Source of the DNA: an uncultured Streptococcus sp.
GTDB taxonomy: Bacteria > Bacillota > Bacilli > Lactobacillales > Streptococcaceae
Direction: 5' to 3'
NCBI RefSeq assembly: GCF_905372115.1
Contig: NZ_CAJPNR010000007.1
Location: 1-64,000 of the forward strand
Length of the DNA stretch: 64,000 nucleotides
Below, piece by piece: positions 47,044 through 56,379 of the stretch; positions within the stretch are counted from its first letter, which is position 1; each line of letters opens with the position of its first letter. Both the position numbers and the translations under genes were made by a program. The notes under the pieces were generated by a model. The model was not told the origin of the DNA, searched no databases, and saw only the letters and a program-made list of their open reading frames with translations.

Positions 47044-47733
47044 ATGCAAAAAAAGACTATTTCCCAACGCTTGGAGCGAGTAGCTACTTTTGTGCCGGAT
47101 GGGGCAAAGTTGCTGGATGTTGGGAGCGATCACGCCTATCTGCCTATTTACCTGATTCAGGAAGGACGGATTGAGAAGGCTCTGGCCGGTGAAGTGGTAG
47201 AAGGGCCTTTTCAGTCTGCCCAGAAAAACGTAGCAGAGCATGGCTTGACGGAGCAGATTGAGGTTCGTTTGGCCAATGGTCTGGCAGCTTTGGAAGCCGA
47301 AGATCAGATTGACACCATCGTTATCGCTGGCATGGGTGGTCGCTTGATTTCAGAGATTTTGGAAAATGGCAGAGCTAAGCTGGGTTCTATTTCCCGTTTG
47401 ATTTTGCAACCCAATAACCGAGAGGATGAGCTCCGCAGCTGGCTGGTGTCTAAGGGCTTTCGCTTGCTAGCTGAGGATATCCTAGAAGAGGCTGGTAAGT
47501 TTTACGAAATCCTGGTTGCAGAAGCAGGCCAGCAAACTTTGACAGAGCAAGAAAAGCGTTTCGGACCTTTTCTGATGAAGCAACAGTCATCTGCTTTTCA
47601 GCTAAGATGGCAGAAAGAACTGAAGAAACTTGAAGGAGCTTTGACTCATATTCCAGAAAAGAATGAGCTGGAACGCTCTGCTATGTCCCAAAAAATCGAA
47701 AGTATCAAGGAGGTGCTCCATGCTAGCAAGTGA
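47044..47733 (+). CDS. trmK: tRNA (adenine(22)-N1)-methyltransferase
   Basis: TrmK methylates N1 of A22 in the D arm of tRNA in Gram-positives. The 229-aa protein has SAM motif [16 protein letters not shown], the catalytic-loop-like [14 protein letters not shown], and [16 protein letters not shown], plus a C-terminal coiled coil. It overlaps the Nif3-like gene by 14 nt, a conserved pairing in Firmicutes. Confidence 0.93.
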   Translation: MQKKTISQRLERVATFVPDGAKLLDVGSDHAYLPIYLIQEGRIEKALAGEVVEGPFQSAQKNVAEHGLTEQIEVRLANGLAALEAEDQIDTIVIAGMGGRLISEILENGRAKLGSISRLILQPNNREDELRSWLVSKGFRLLAEDILEEAGKFYEILVAEAGQQTLTEQEKRFGPFLMKQQSSAFQLRWQKELKKLEGALTHIPEKNELERSAMSQKIESIKEVLHASK

Positions 47734-48517
47734 AATCATTGCCCGTTATGAAGCCTATTGCCCGCAAGAACTATCCATGGAGGGCGACATTTCAGGCCTG
47801 CAAATCGGAACATTGGATAAAGAAGTAGCCAAGGTTCTAGTGGCATTGGATATTCGTGAGCAAACGGTGGTGGAGGCTATTGAGGCAGGTGCTGGACTGA
47901 TTATTGTTAAGCATGCGCCTATCTTTCGCCCGCTTAAGGACCTAGTGGCGGATAAGGCGCAAAATCAGATGATTTTAAGCCTCATCAAGCATGATATTGC
48001 TGTCTATGTCAGTCATACTAATATCGATGTTGTGGAGGACGGTCTTAATGACTGGTTCTGCCAGCTTCTTGAGATTGAGGAGACAAGTTATCTTAGTCAG
48101 ACGGGGCCAGATTACGGTATTGGCCGCGTAGGGAAGATTGCTCCTCAGACCTTTGGGGACTTTGCGGCTAAGATCAAGGCAACTTTTGGACTAGATAGTT
48201 TGCGTCTGGTCGCTTATGAAGAAGCGGATCTCGAACGCATGATTGAGCGTGTAGCTATCTGCGGTGGCAGCGGTCAGTCCTTTTATCAAGAGGCCATTGC
48301 CAAGGGAGCGCAGGTCTACATAACAGGTGATATTTACTATCATACTGCCCAGGAAATGCTGACAGAAGGTCTTTTGGCGCTGGATCCTGGGCACCATATC
48401 GAGGTTCTTTTTACGGAAAAATTGAAAGCAAAGCTTGATTCTTGGAAGGCAGAAGAGGGCTGGGAGATTGAGATTCTGGCTAGTCAGGCTTCGACCAATC
48501 CTTTCCGACATATTTGA
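47720..48517 (+). CDS. Nif3-like dinuclear metal centre protein
   Basis: The 265-aa protein belongs to the NIF3 family (B. subtilis YqfO), sometimes labelled GTP cyclohydrolase 1 type 2. Metal ligands are visible in [24 protein letters not shown], and [11 protein letters not shown]. It is the short form without the inserted CutA-like domain. AAGGAGG at 47707-47713 fixes the ATG at 47720. The true reaction is unsettled. Confidence 0.9.
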   Translation: MLASEIIARYEAYCPQELSMEGDISGLQIGTLDKEVAKVLVALDIREQTVVEAIEAGAGLIIVKHAPIFRPLKDLVADKAQNQMILSLIKHDIAVYVSHTNIDVVEDGLNDWFCQLLEIEETSYLSQTGPDYGIGRVGKIAPQTFGDFAAKIKATFGLDSLRLVAYEEADLERMIERVAICGGSGQSFYQEAIAKGAQVYITGDIYYHTAQEMLTEGLLALDPGHHIEVLFTEKLKAKLDSWKAEEGWEIEILASQASTNPFRHI

Positions 48518-48528
48518 GAGGATGCGAC

Positions 48529-49623
48529 ATGAAAAGAGTAGCAGTGATTGGTGCTGGGATTGTTGGCTCAACAGCGGCTTACTATCTGTCCCAATCCCCA
48601 GATGTGGAAGTGACTGTCTTTGATGACGGCAAGGGGCAGGCAACCAAGGCAGCCGCTGGCATTATCAGTCCTTGGTTTTCCAAGCGGCGCAATAAGGCTT
48701 GGTACAGGATGGCGCGTCTGGGCGCTGATTTTTATCAGGACTTGATTGCGGAACTGAAAGCGGCTGGAATCCAGACAGACTTTTACCAACAGACAGGTGT
48801 TTATCTGCTGAAAAAGGATGAGAGCAAGCTGCAGGAGCTTTATGATTTGGCTGCTAATCGTCGTGAAGAGTCGCCCTTAATAGGGGACTTGAGTCTTCTC
48901 AGCCTTCAGGAAGCCCATGAGAAATTTCCAGACTTGCAAGGCTTTGAGCGGCTTCTTTATGCTTCCGGTGGTGCCCGTGTGGAGGGAGCACTTTTGACGG
49001 AGACGCTTGTGAAAGCAAGCAAGGCAGAGTTGGTTGAGAAAAAGGCAAGCTTGACAGTAGATGGAGAGCAACTTCTTGTGGACGGACGCAGCTTTGACTG
49101 TGTCATCTTAGCTGTGGGTGCTTGGCTAGGAGAAATCTTGCAGCCACTGGGCTATAAGACAGATGTTCGGCCGCAAAAGGGACAGCTACGTGATTTTAAA
49201 CTGGCTGAAAAGACGGATGACTACCCTGTTGTTATGCCTGAGGGCGAGCTGGATATCATTCCCTTTCTGGCAGGCAAGGTTAGTGTCGGAGCCAGTCATG
49301 AAAATGATCAGGGCTTTGATTTGACGATCGATAAGAAAGTGCTGGATCTGTTGCAGCAAGAAGCGGAAACTTACTTGCCGAGGTTGGCTACTGCAGAGAT
49401 TTTAGGCGAGCGCGTGGGAACGCGGGCTTATACCAGTGACTTTGCGCCTTTCTTTGGATCCGTTCCAGACTTGCCGCATGTCTACGCTGCCAGCGGATTA
49501 GGCTCTTCTGGTCTGACAACTGGCCCGCTCATCGGATGCCAATTGGCTCAGATGGCTTTAGGAGAAGCGGGGGTGCTGAATCCAGCTGACTATCCTATTG
49601 AGCGGTATGTAAAGAAGGTTTGA
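48529..49623 (+). CDS. FAD-dependent oxidoreductase, DadA/glycine oxidase-like
   Basis: The 364-aa protein starts with the Rossmann motif VAVIGAGIVGSTAAYYL, then QATKAAAGIISPW, VRPQKGQL and the C-terminal VYAASGLGSSGLTTGPLIG of the DAO family. Such flavoenzymes oxidise D-amino acids or glycine. The ATG at 48529 follows GAGAGGAT; a TTG at 48514 overlaps the previous gene and is rejected. Substrate is not known. Confidence 0.88.
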   Translation: MKRVAVIGAGIVGSTAAYYLSQSPDVEVTVFDDGKGQATKAAAGIISPWFSKRRNKAWYRMARLGADFYQDLIAELKAAGIQTDFYQQTGVYLLKKDESKLQELYDLAANRREESPLIGDLSLLSLQEAHEKFPDLQGFERLLYASGGARVEGALLTETLVKASKAELVEKKASLTVDGEQLLVDGRSFDCVILAVGAWLGEILQPLGYKTDVRPQKGQLRDFKLAEKTDDYPVVMPEGELDIIPFLAGKVSVGASHENDQGFDLTIDKKVLDLLQQEAETYLPRLATAEILGERVGTRAYTSDFAPFFGSVPDLPHVYAASGLGSSGLTTGPLIGCQLAQMALGEAGVLNPADYPIERYVKKV

Positions 49624-49624
49624 T

Positions 49625-50156
49625 ATGACAGAAACTATTTTGAATTGGGTCAATGTTTGTGTGAAAAAAGATGATGAAATTTTACTGCTTAATCGCCAGC
49701 ATGATAACTTTAAAGGGTGGATACAACCAGGTGGCTTCACCAGTCTGGGGATAGACTGGTGAAGGTTGAGGATAGGAAAAGCTTAGCTTTTTACCTTCGT
49801 AAAAGTTTCCAGAATCTTTTTTTGAAGCTGCAAGGCGCGAGTTAAAAGAAGAAACGGGGCTGACTGCTCTAAACTTGGAATTGAAGGGGATTTCAGGCTT
49901 CACTAATCCAAGTAAAGAAGAACGGTATGTATATTACGATTTTCTTTGTACTGCATTTGAAGGACAAGTCAGGGGAAACGATCATGAAGGAGAGCCCAAA
50001 TGGTGGAAGATTTCGGAACTTGACCAAATAGATATGCAGGATGACATACGTGAACGTTTGCCTCTCTACTGGCGGAAAGGCTCTTTCGAGCGGATTCATT
50101 ACTGGAATGAGGAAAAACGCTGTATCGGGGAAACCAAGACGATTTTGTATGATTGA
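49625..50156 (+). pseudogene. NUDIX hydrolase gene broken by a small insertion
   Basis: The first part from the ATG at 49625 encodes a NUDIX N terminus (NWVNVCVKKDDEILLLNRQ, ending GWIQPGG at 49735). The second part resumes in another frame from about 49803 with FPESFFEAARRELKEETGL and runs to the stop at 50156. Between them 67 nt of hairpin DNA bring stops and a frameshift exactly inside the NUDIX box, between GG and the Glu. Without the insert the product would be about 155 aa, of the 8-oxo-dGTP diphosphatase type. As it stands it should be inactive. Confidence 0.85.
49736..49802. repeat. Small double-hairpin insertion in the NUDIX gene
   Basis: The insert begins with a perfect 11-bp hairpin, TTCACCAGTCT, GGGGAT, AGACTGGTGAA (49736-49763), followed by a second one formed by AAAAGCT and AGCTTTT with outer AGGT/ACCT pairs (49763-49796). 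It has no coding capacity. This looks like a miniature mobile or intergenic repeat rather than a simple deletion scar. Exact borders are uncertain by a few bases. Confidence 0.6.
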
Positions 50157-50179
50157 TTTCAGAGGATAAGGAGAAGTTT

Positions 50180-51004
50180 ATGGACTGGTTACGATCGCAG
50201 CCTGTAGTTATGCAGGCTTTCTTGGCTGGACTTTTCACGTGGGGATGTACCATTGTAGGCTCGGCTGTTGTATTTTTCTTTAAGAATATCAGCAGAAAGC
50301 TGCTGGATATTATGATGGGCTTTGCAGCAGGGGTCATGATTGCGGCTTCCTTTTGGTCGCTTCTGGCGCCGTCGATTGAATATGCGCAAAGTTCTTATGG
50401 CAAGCTATCCTGGTTGCCTGCAGCGATTGGTTTTTTAGTGGGAGGTTTTTTCCTGCGGCTGATTGATGCAGTGGTGCCTCACTTGCACTTGAGCAAAGAC
50501 ATTTCGGAGGCTGAGAGTGTTCCTGAACATAGCCGAAAGAAGCTGTCCAAGACGGCTCTGCTCTTTTTAGCCATTACTATTCACAATTTTCCAGAAGGTT
50601 TGGCAGTTGGAGTAGCCTTTGGTGCTTTAGCGGCCAATCCTAGTCCAGAGGCCTTTGTCGGCGCGATTGGCCTAGCTTTGGGAATTGGCCTGCAAAACGT
50701 CCCAGAAGGAGCGGCTCTATCCATTCCGATTCGGACGGACGGCAAGTCTCGGCTTAAAGCCTTTTACTGGGGCTCTATGTCTGCTATTGTGGAGCCAATT
50801 GGTGCTGTTCTGGGAGCTGTTGCAGTTCTGGCTATAACGGCGATTCTGCCTTATGCTCTATCCTTTGCGGCAGGGGCTATGATCTTCGTGGTGGTTGAGG
50901 AGCTAATACCTGATTCGCAGACCAATGGCAATACTGATGTGGCGACTTTAGGTCTCATGGTGGGCTTTGTTCTCATGATGGTCTTGGATGTAGCTTTGGG
51001 GTGA
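50180..51004 (+). CDS. ZIP family metal transporter
   Basis: The 274-aa protein has eight membrane segments and the two ZIP metal-site helices, HNFPEGLAVGVAFG and NVPEGAALSIPI, with a His/acid-containing loop (HLHLSKDISEAE) between segments. It resembles ZupT/GufA types importing zinc and other divalent metals. AAGGAG at 50168-50173 supports the ATG at 50180. It is 23 nt after the broken NUDIX gene and ends at a terminator. Confidence 0.9.
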   Translation: MDWLRSQPVVMQAFLAGLFTWGCTIVGSAVVFFFKNISRKLLDIMMGFAAGVMIAASFWSLLAPSIEYAQSSYGKLSWLPAAIGFLVGGFFLRLIDAVVPHLHLSKDISEAESVPEHSRKKLSKTALLFLAITIHNFPEGLAVGVAFGALAANPSPEAFVGAIGLALGIGLQNVPEGAALSIPIRTDGKSRLKAFYWGSMSAIVEPIGAVLGAVAVLAITAILPYALSFAAGAMIFVVVEELIPDSQTNGNTDVATLGLMVGFVLMMVLDVALG

Positions 51005-51020
51005 TGCCAACTTGGAATAA

Positions 51021-51056
51021 AAAAGCGGAAGAAAGCCGAATTTCCGCTCTTTTTCT
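51021..51056 (+). terminator. Terminator after the ZIP gene
   Basis: AGCGGAA at 51024-51030 pairs with TTCCGCT at 51042-51048, followed by CTTTTTCTTTT. Confidence 0.85.
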
Positions 51057-51079
51057 TTTATTTAAGGGTAGTGAAAAGG

Positions 51080-51108
51080 ATGACATCCGCTTTCAAAAAT
51101 GGTAGAAT
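51080..51108 (+). promoter_or_regulatory. Promoter of the rml operon
   Basis: ATGACA at 51080-51085 and TAGAAT at 51103-51108 are 17 bp apart, with TGG before the -10 box. The rmlA start is 30 nt downstream. Confidence 0.65.
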
Positions 51109-51138
51109 AAGGAGAATACATTAAGAGAGGAAACTCAT

Positions 51139-52008
51139 ATGAAAGGTATTATTCTTGCAGGTGGTTCTGGTACACGATTGTATCCATTGACCCGCGCTGC
51201 GTCAAAACAGCTCATGCCGGTTTATGACAAACCCATGATTTATTATCCACTGTCAACTCTTATGCTGGCTGGTATCAAGGACATCTTGATTATCTCAACT
51301 CCGACAGATTTGCCTCGTTTTGAAGATCTGCTGGGTGATGGCTCTGAGTTTGGTATCAAGCTCTCTTATGCAGAGCAGCCAAGTCCAGACGGACTGGCAC
51401 AAGCCTTTATCATTGGGGCTGATTTTATTGGAGATGACCGCGTGGCGCTGATTCTTGGGGATAATATTTATCATGGACCAGGTCTGAGTAAAATGCTCCA
51501 AAATGCTGCTGCTAAGGAAAAAGGAGCAACTGTTTTTGGCTATCATGTCAAGGATCCAGAACGTTTTGGTGTAGTAGAATTTGATGAGAATATGAATGCT
51601 ATCTCCATCGAAGAAAAACCGGAACAGCCGCGCTCTAACTATGCCGTGACTGGACTCTATTTCTACGATAATGATGTCGTAGAAATTGCCAAGAACATCA
51701 AACCAAGTCCTCGCGGAGAACTGGAAATCACAGATGTCAACAAGGCTTACTTGGAACGTGGCGATTTGTCTGTTGAGCTTATGGGACGTGGTTTTGCTTG
51801 GTTGGATACAGGTACCCACGAAAGTCTCTTAGAAGCTGCTCAATATATCGAAACAGTTCAGCGGATGCAGAATGTTCAGGTGGCAAATCTGGAAGAAATT
51901 GCCTATCGTATGGGCTATATCACTAAAGAGCAAGTGCACGAATTGGCGCAGCCATTGAAAAAAAATGAATATGGCCACTACCTCTTGCGCTTGATTGGAG
52001 AAGAATAA
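51139..52008 (+). CDS. rmlA: Glucose-1-phosphate thymidylyltransferase
   Basis: RmlA makes dTDP-glucose, the first step to dTDP-L-rhamnose for rhamnose cell-wall polysaccharide. The 289-aa protein shows [20 protein letters not shown], the LGDNIYHG metal/nucleotide block, FGVVEFDE and [34 protein letters not shown]. First of three rml genes here. Confidence 0.97.
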   Translation: MKGIILAGGSGTRLYPLTRAASKQLMPVYDKPMIYYPLSTLMLAGIKDILIISTPTDLPRFEDLLGDGSEFGIKLSYAEQPSPDGLAQAFIIGADFIGDDRVALILGDNIYHGPGLSKMLQNAAAKEKGATVFGYHVKDPERFGVVEFDENMNAISIEEKPEQPRSNYAVTGLYFYDNDVVEIAKNIKPSPRGELEITDVNKAYLERGDLSVELMGRGFAWLDTGTHESLLEAAQYIETVQRMQNVQVANLEEIAYRMGYITKEQVHELAQPLKKNEYGHYLLRLIGEE

Positions 52009-52012
52009 GAAG

Positions 52013-52606
52013 ATGACGGAACAATTTTTTGATAAGGAATTAGCAGCGCGTGAGGTTCCTGGAATTCCAGGTATGCTGGAGTTTGATATCCCTGTTCGCG
52101 GTGACAACCGAGGTTGGTTCAAGGAGAATTTCCAAAAGGAAAAGATGCTGCCGCTAGGCTTCCCTGAGAGCTTCTTTGCAGAAGGAAAACTGCAAAATAA
52201 TGTCAGCTTTTCTCGTAAAAACGTGTTACGTGGTCTTCATGCTGAACCATGGGACAAGTACATCTCTGTTGCAGATGGCGGCAAGGTTTTGGGAACTTGG
52301 GTAGACCTGCGTGAAGGTGAGACCTTTGGCAATACCTACCAGACAGTAATCGATGCTAGCAAGGGTATTTTTGTGCCACGCGGCGTAGCTAACGGCTTCC
52401 AAGTCCTTTCTGATACTGTTTCCTACAGCTATCTGGTCAATGACTACTGGGCTTTGGAACTCAAACCTAAGTATGCCTTTGTCAACTATGCAGACCCAGC
52501 TCTAGGCATCCAGTGGGAAAACCTAGAAGCAGCAGAAGTCTCAGAAGCAGACAAGAACCATCTATTACTTAAGGATGTCAAACCTCTAAGAAAAGAAGAT
52601 TTGTAA
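52013..52606 (+). CDS. rmlC: dTDP-4-dehydrorhamnose 3,5-epimerase
   Basis: RmlC epimerises C3 and C5 of the dTDP-4-keto sugar. The 197-aa cupin shows DNRGWFKENFQ, QNNVSFSRKNVLRGLHAE with the catalytic His, KGIFVPRGVANGFQVL, and YLVNDYWALELK. Start ATG at 52013 is 4 nt after rmlA; an in-frame TTG at 51995 lies within rmlA and is rejected. Confidence 0.96.
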   Translation: MTEQFFDKELAAREVPGIPGMLEFDIPVRGDNRGWFKENFQKEKMLPLGFPESFFAEGKLQNNVSFSRKNVLRGLHAEPWDKYISVADGGKVLGTWVDLREGETFGNTYQTVIDASKGIFVPRGVANGFQVLSDTVSYSYLVNDYWALELKPKYAFVNYADPALGIQWENLEAAEVSEADKNHLLLKDVKPLRKEDL

Positions 52607-52693
52607 AAAAGAATTCTTTTCTGACGCATTAATTTATATTGAAATATATGATTTAGCTCAGCTCCTATCCGAGCGAAGCGAGTGGAAGAAATG

Positions 52694-52824
52694 ATTGCCG
52701 CTGTGGTGTAAGTCATGTAACAAATTGTTTAGTTTGTTACATGATAGGGGATTTTTGAGACATGAGGCTCAAAAATAAGCGATGAAACCGAAGGTTTGCT
52801 TGCGTCTCCACCACTTAAGGCAAT
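52694..52824. repeat. Multi-hairpin element between rmlC and rmlB
   Basis: Outer arms ATTGCC and GTGGTG (52694-52708) pair with CACCAC and GGCAAT (52809-52824). Inside lie three hairpins: CATGTAACAAA/TTTGTTACATG (52714-52743), ATTTTTGAG/CTCAAAAAT (52751-52776), and AAGC+AAACC/GGTTT+GCTT (52777-52801). No protein is encoded. It resembles a foldable intergenic repeat or miniature element inserted in the operon; as RNA it would form a four-way structure. I cannot name a family. Confidence 0.6.
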
Positions 52825-52838
52825 TATAAAAAAGTTAA

Positions 52839-53894
<1,056 letters not shown>

Positions 53895-53944
53895 GAATAG
53901 GCTATCTATGATGAGCCTTGTAAAACTAGCGCTATGTGATTAAG

Positions 53945-53973
53945 AGGCTGGGATTATCTGTCCCAGCCTTTTC
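53945..53973 (+). terminator. Terminator of the rml operon
   Basis: A 9-bp perfect stem AGGCTGGGA / TCCCAGCCT is followed by TTTTC, the common streptococcal GGCTGGGA terminator type. Confidence 0.88.
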
Positions 53974-54097
53974 TCACAGGATTGTTAGCTTTTTAATATG
54001 TTTGTTACAGAAAATTATGCAAAAATAGTGTAAAATAAGATAAATCCTTTCTGTGTTTTTAGCTAAAGGGATTTTCTCAAATTAAAGGAATACAAAC

Positions 54098-54697
54098 ATG
54101 AAAATGGTAAAAAGAGTAGTGGGAATTGCTTTGGTGCTGTTGCTTGCAGCGGTGCTATTTCTGGTTCCTGCATCTGTTAATCAAAGTGAACAATTAAAGA
54201 ATGTTCAAGGCAGTGCTTCTTGGATGAGTATTATTGAGCCGGCTTTGAGCAATGCCAATGTAACGGCTCAGGGAGTTAGCACAGAGGTTTCTCTCAATAG
54301 CGTCCAGCTTAATCAGGTGCTCAAGTCTTCTCTGACTGACTCTGAGAATCAGGAGCTGCTGAACAGTGTTTACAGCATTGAAGGCAATAAGCTACGCATT
54401 CAGTATCCAGTCAAACTGCTCTTTATTGACAGTAAGCTGGACCTAGAGGTGGATGTGACGGTGAGAGATAATGTCTTGCATATCACAATTGATAGTGCTA
54501 AGCTGGGCTCTCTTCCTATCCCTAAATCTTGGGTGACAGGCATGCTGAAGCAACAAATGCAGGCCTCTAATTCATCTATCACAACAGAAGGAGATAGTTT
54601 CCTTCTAGCTCTGCCGCAGAGTCAATTCAGCATTAACAAAATCAGCTTCCAGAACGGAGCTGCTAAAATCCAGTTCAGCATGGGTTATGGAATCTAA
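54098..54697 (+). CDS. Membrane-anchored protein, possibly YpmS-like
   Basis: The 199-aa protein has one N-terminal hydrophobic anchor (GIALVLLLAAVLFLVPA) and a mainly beta extracytoplasmic part. The segment LGSLPIPKSWVTGMLKQQM resembles the end of YpmS/DUF2140 proteins, which are lipid-binding-like extracellular domains of unknown role. The match is partial, so the family call is tentative. RBS AAAGGAA; it is a single-gene unit with its own terminator. Confidence 0.6.
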   Translation: MKMVKRVVGIALVLLLAAVLFLVPASVNQSEQLKNVQGSASWMSIIEPALSNANVTAQGVSTEVSLNSVQLNQVLKSSLTDSENQELLNSVYSIEGNKLRIQYPVKLLFIDSKLDLEVDVTVRDNVLHITIDSAKLGSLPIPKSWVTGMLKQQMQASNSSITTEGDSFLLALPQSQFSINKISFQNGAAKIQFSMGYGI

Positions 54698-54703
54698 AAA
54701 AGA

Positions 54704-54748
54704 AAACTTCATTTGAGGAAGAAGTCTTCCGAATCAAATGGAGTTTTT
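54704..54748 (+). terminator. Terminator after the membrane-anchored protein gene
   Basis: AAACTTCATTTGA pairs with TCAAATGGAGTTT (one G-T pair) around a 17-nt loop, followed by TT and AT-rich DNA. Confidence 0.78.
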
Positions 54749-54787
54749 ATACTATTATTTGAGCAGTAGCATTGTGAGGGAGAAAAG

Positions 54788-55648
54788 ATGCCCATTCCTA
54801 ATATCCAGCAAGAGGAGCTGATTGTTATTGATGACAATCTGCGTTTGCGGGCCTATGATGGCCAGTTTGAGTTAGCCTTAGATTGGTACCAAGATCCAGA
54901 TACGATTTATATGATCGATGGCAGAAGAGACCCCTATCCGCCAGAGCGAGTTCAAAGGATGTATGAATATCTTGCCAAGCAAGGTGAAGTGTATTTTATT
55001 GAGGTTTGGGAGCAGGAGTGCTGGCTGGCCATTGGGGATGTGACCTTTTGGCAAGATGATTTGCCCATTGTCATTGGAAATGCGGACTATCGGGGGAAAG
55101 GCATTGGTAAAAAAGTGCTTTCTGCTTTGATACAGCGCGCACGCAATCTAGGCTATCAGAAAATAACAGTTCAAGAAATTTATGATTTCAATCGGCCCTC
55201 TCGCAGTTTGTTTGAGTCGCTTGGTTTCTATCCAACTCATGCTAGGGAGAAAGGCAGATCCTATACACTTGATTTGACTTTGCCCATAGCGCAGATTCAG
55301 CCCAGTCAGTCCTACCTTTCACGGGAAAAGCTGGACAGGATTTGTATTGATTTTGACCAACAAGAACTTGAAGCTTTACCTGTCAAGCGCATGGATGGCA
55401 AAATTTTCTTTACTGATGGACATAGCAGAGCCTTTAAGGCTTATCAGGCTGGCCTCTCTCATATTCCCATCTATTATGATAGGGACGATCTTAACTGGGA
55501 TTTTTATCAATACTGTGTTCAAGCTTGTCAAGAAAGAGGCATCTTCTCGATAGCTGATTTACAGAACCGCATCTTGTCCAAGGAAGACTATCAGACCAAA
55601 TGGCTTGATTGGTGTAAGAGAGAAGCTGGAAAATTTGATAAGAGCTGA
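54788..55648 (+). CDS. GNAT acetyltransferase fused to a ParB-like domain
   Basis: The 286-aa protein has an N-terminal GNAT domain (residues about 15-165; acetyl-CoA loop NADYRGKGIGKKVLSALI, then FNRPSRSLFESLGFYP). The remaining 120 residues carry VKRMDGKIFFTDGHSRAFKAY and HIPIYYD, the core of ParB-like nuclease and sulfiredoxin folds (pattern DGHHR...IP). This two-domain form is unusual. RBS GAGGGAG. The substrate is unknown; the ParB-like part may bind a nucleotide. The second domain call rests on one motif. Confidence 0.7.
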   Translation: MPIPNIQQEELIVIDDNLRLRAYDGQFELALDWYQDPDTIYMIDGRRDPYPPERVQRMYEYLAKQGEVYFIEVWEQECWLAIGDVTFWQDDLPIVIGNADYRGKGIGKKVLSALIQRARNLGYQKITVQEIYDFNRPSRSLFESLGFYPTHAREKGRSYTLDLTLPIAQIQPSQSYLSREKLDRICIDFDQQELEALPVKRMDGKIFFTDGHSRAFKAYQAGLSHIPIYYDRDDLNWDFYQYCVQACQERGIFSIADLQNRILSKEDYQTKWLDWCKREAGKFDKS

Positions 55649-55664
55649 TATTGCGAAGTTCTTG

Positions 55665-55673
55665 TGTTATAAT
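55665..55673 (+). promoter_or_regulatory. Extended -10 promoter of cutC
   Basis: TGTTATAAT lies 40 nt before the cutC start, without a clear -35 box. Confidence 0.55.
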
Positions 55674-55712
55674 AGATAGAGGAAATCAATATATTAAATC
55701 AGAGGTGAGATG

Positions 55713-56345
55713 ATGCTTTATGAATTTTGTGCGGAAAATGTAACCTTGTTAGAAAAGGCTATGAAGGCGGGAGCGCAACGGATTGAGCTCTGTGATAATT
55801 TGGCTGTCGGTGGCACGACACCCAGCTATGGCGTAATTCAAGCAGCAGTTGACTTAGCCAAGCTTTATGGTGCGACTGTGATGACCATGATTCGGCCACG
55901 AGGCGGTGATTTTGTTTACTCAGATCTTGAAATTGAGATTATGCTGACAGATATCCAAAAAGCCAAGGAAGCTGGCAGTCAGGGAGTCGTTTTTGGTGTC
56001 TTGACGGAGAAGAACGAAATAGATGTTCCGAAGATGCAGCGCCTGCTGGAGGCTTGCAAGGGACTGGAAGTAGTTTTTCACATGGCTTTTGATGCGATAC
56101 CAGCTGAATACCAGTTTGGCGAAATGGATTGGCTAATTGAGAACGGTGTCCAGCGAATTTTGACCCACGGAGGATCTGCCAGTGAGCCAATTGAGGAGCA
56201 TTTTGCTTGGCTGGATGAGTTAATCGAGCATGCTGCTGATCGGATTGATATCATGCCGGGTGGTGGCATTCATCTGGGAAATCGTCAGAAAATTATAGAC
56301 AGTCTGGCAGTAGAACAGCTGCATGGAACTAAAATTGTATTTTAA
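55713..56345 (+). CDS. cutC: CutC family protein
   Basis: The 210-aa TIM-barrel protein shows EFCAENVTLLEKAMKAGAQRIELCDNLAVGGTTPS, IRPRGGDFVYSDLE and RILTHGGSA. CutC is annotated as copper homeostasis, though in E. coli the phenotype was later tied to a neighbouring small RNA. The ATG at 55713 is better spaced to AGAGGTG than the one at 55710. It ends in TTTTAAGGAGG, which is also the ribosome site of the next gene. Confidence 0.88.
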   Translation: MLYEFCAENVTLLEKAMKAGAQRIELCDNLAVGGTTPSYGVIQAAVDLAKLYGATVMTMIRPRGGDFVYSDLEIEIMLTDIQKAKEAGSQGVVFGVLTEKNEIDVPKMQRLLEACKGLEVVFHMAFDAIPAEYQFGEMDWLIENGVQRILTHGGSASEPIEEHFAWLDELIEHAADRIDIMPGGGIHLGNRQKIIDSLAVEQLHGTKIVF

Positions 56346-56369
56346 GGAGGGGTAAGCTGCGCTAGCAGC
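56344..56369 (+). promoter_or_regulatory. Shine-Dalgarno followed by a hairpin before the MmcQ/YjbR start
   Basis: AAGGAGGGG at 56344-56352 is 27 nt before the ATG at 56380. Between them GCTGC (56356-56360) and GCAGC (56365-56369) form a hairpin with loop GCTA. Folding it out shortens the distance to about 13 nt. An in-frame TAG just before the ATG rules out an earlier start. Confidence 0.5.
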
Positions 56370-56379
56370 GGCTAAGTAG

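Noticed and set aside
49875..50156. A separate 93-aa gene starting at 49875
   Set aside because: It is the continuation of the NUDIX gene after the insertion, starts at an internal TTG and has no ribosome site.
52694..52824. Pneumococcal BOX or RUP repeat
   Set aside because: The arms and internal stems do not match the boxA/boxC or RUP sequences that I know, so no family name is given.
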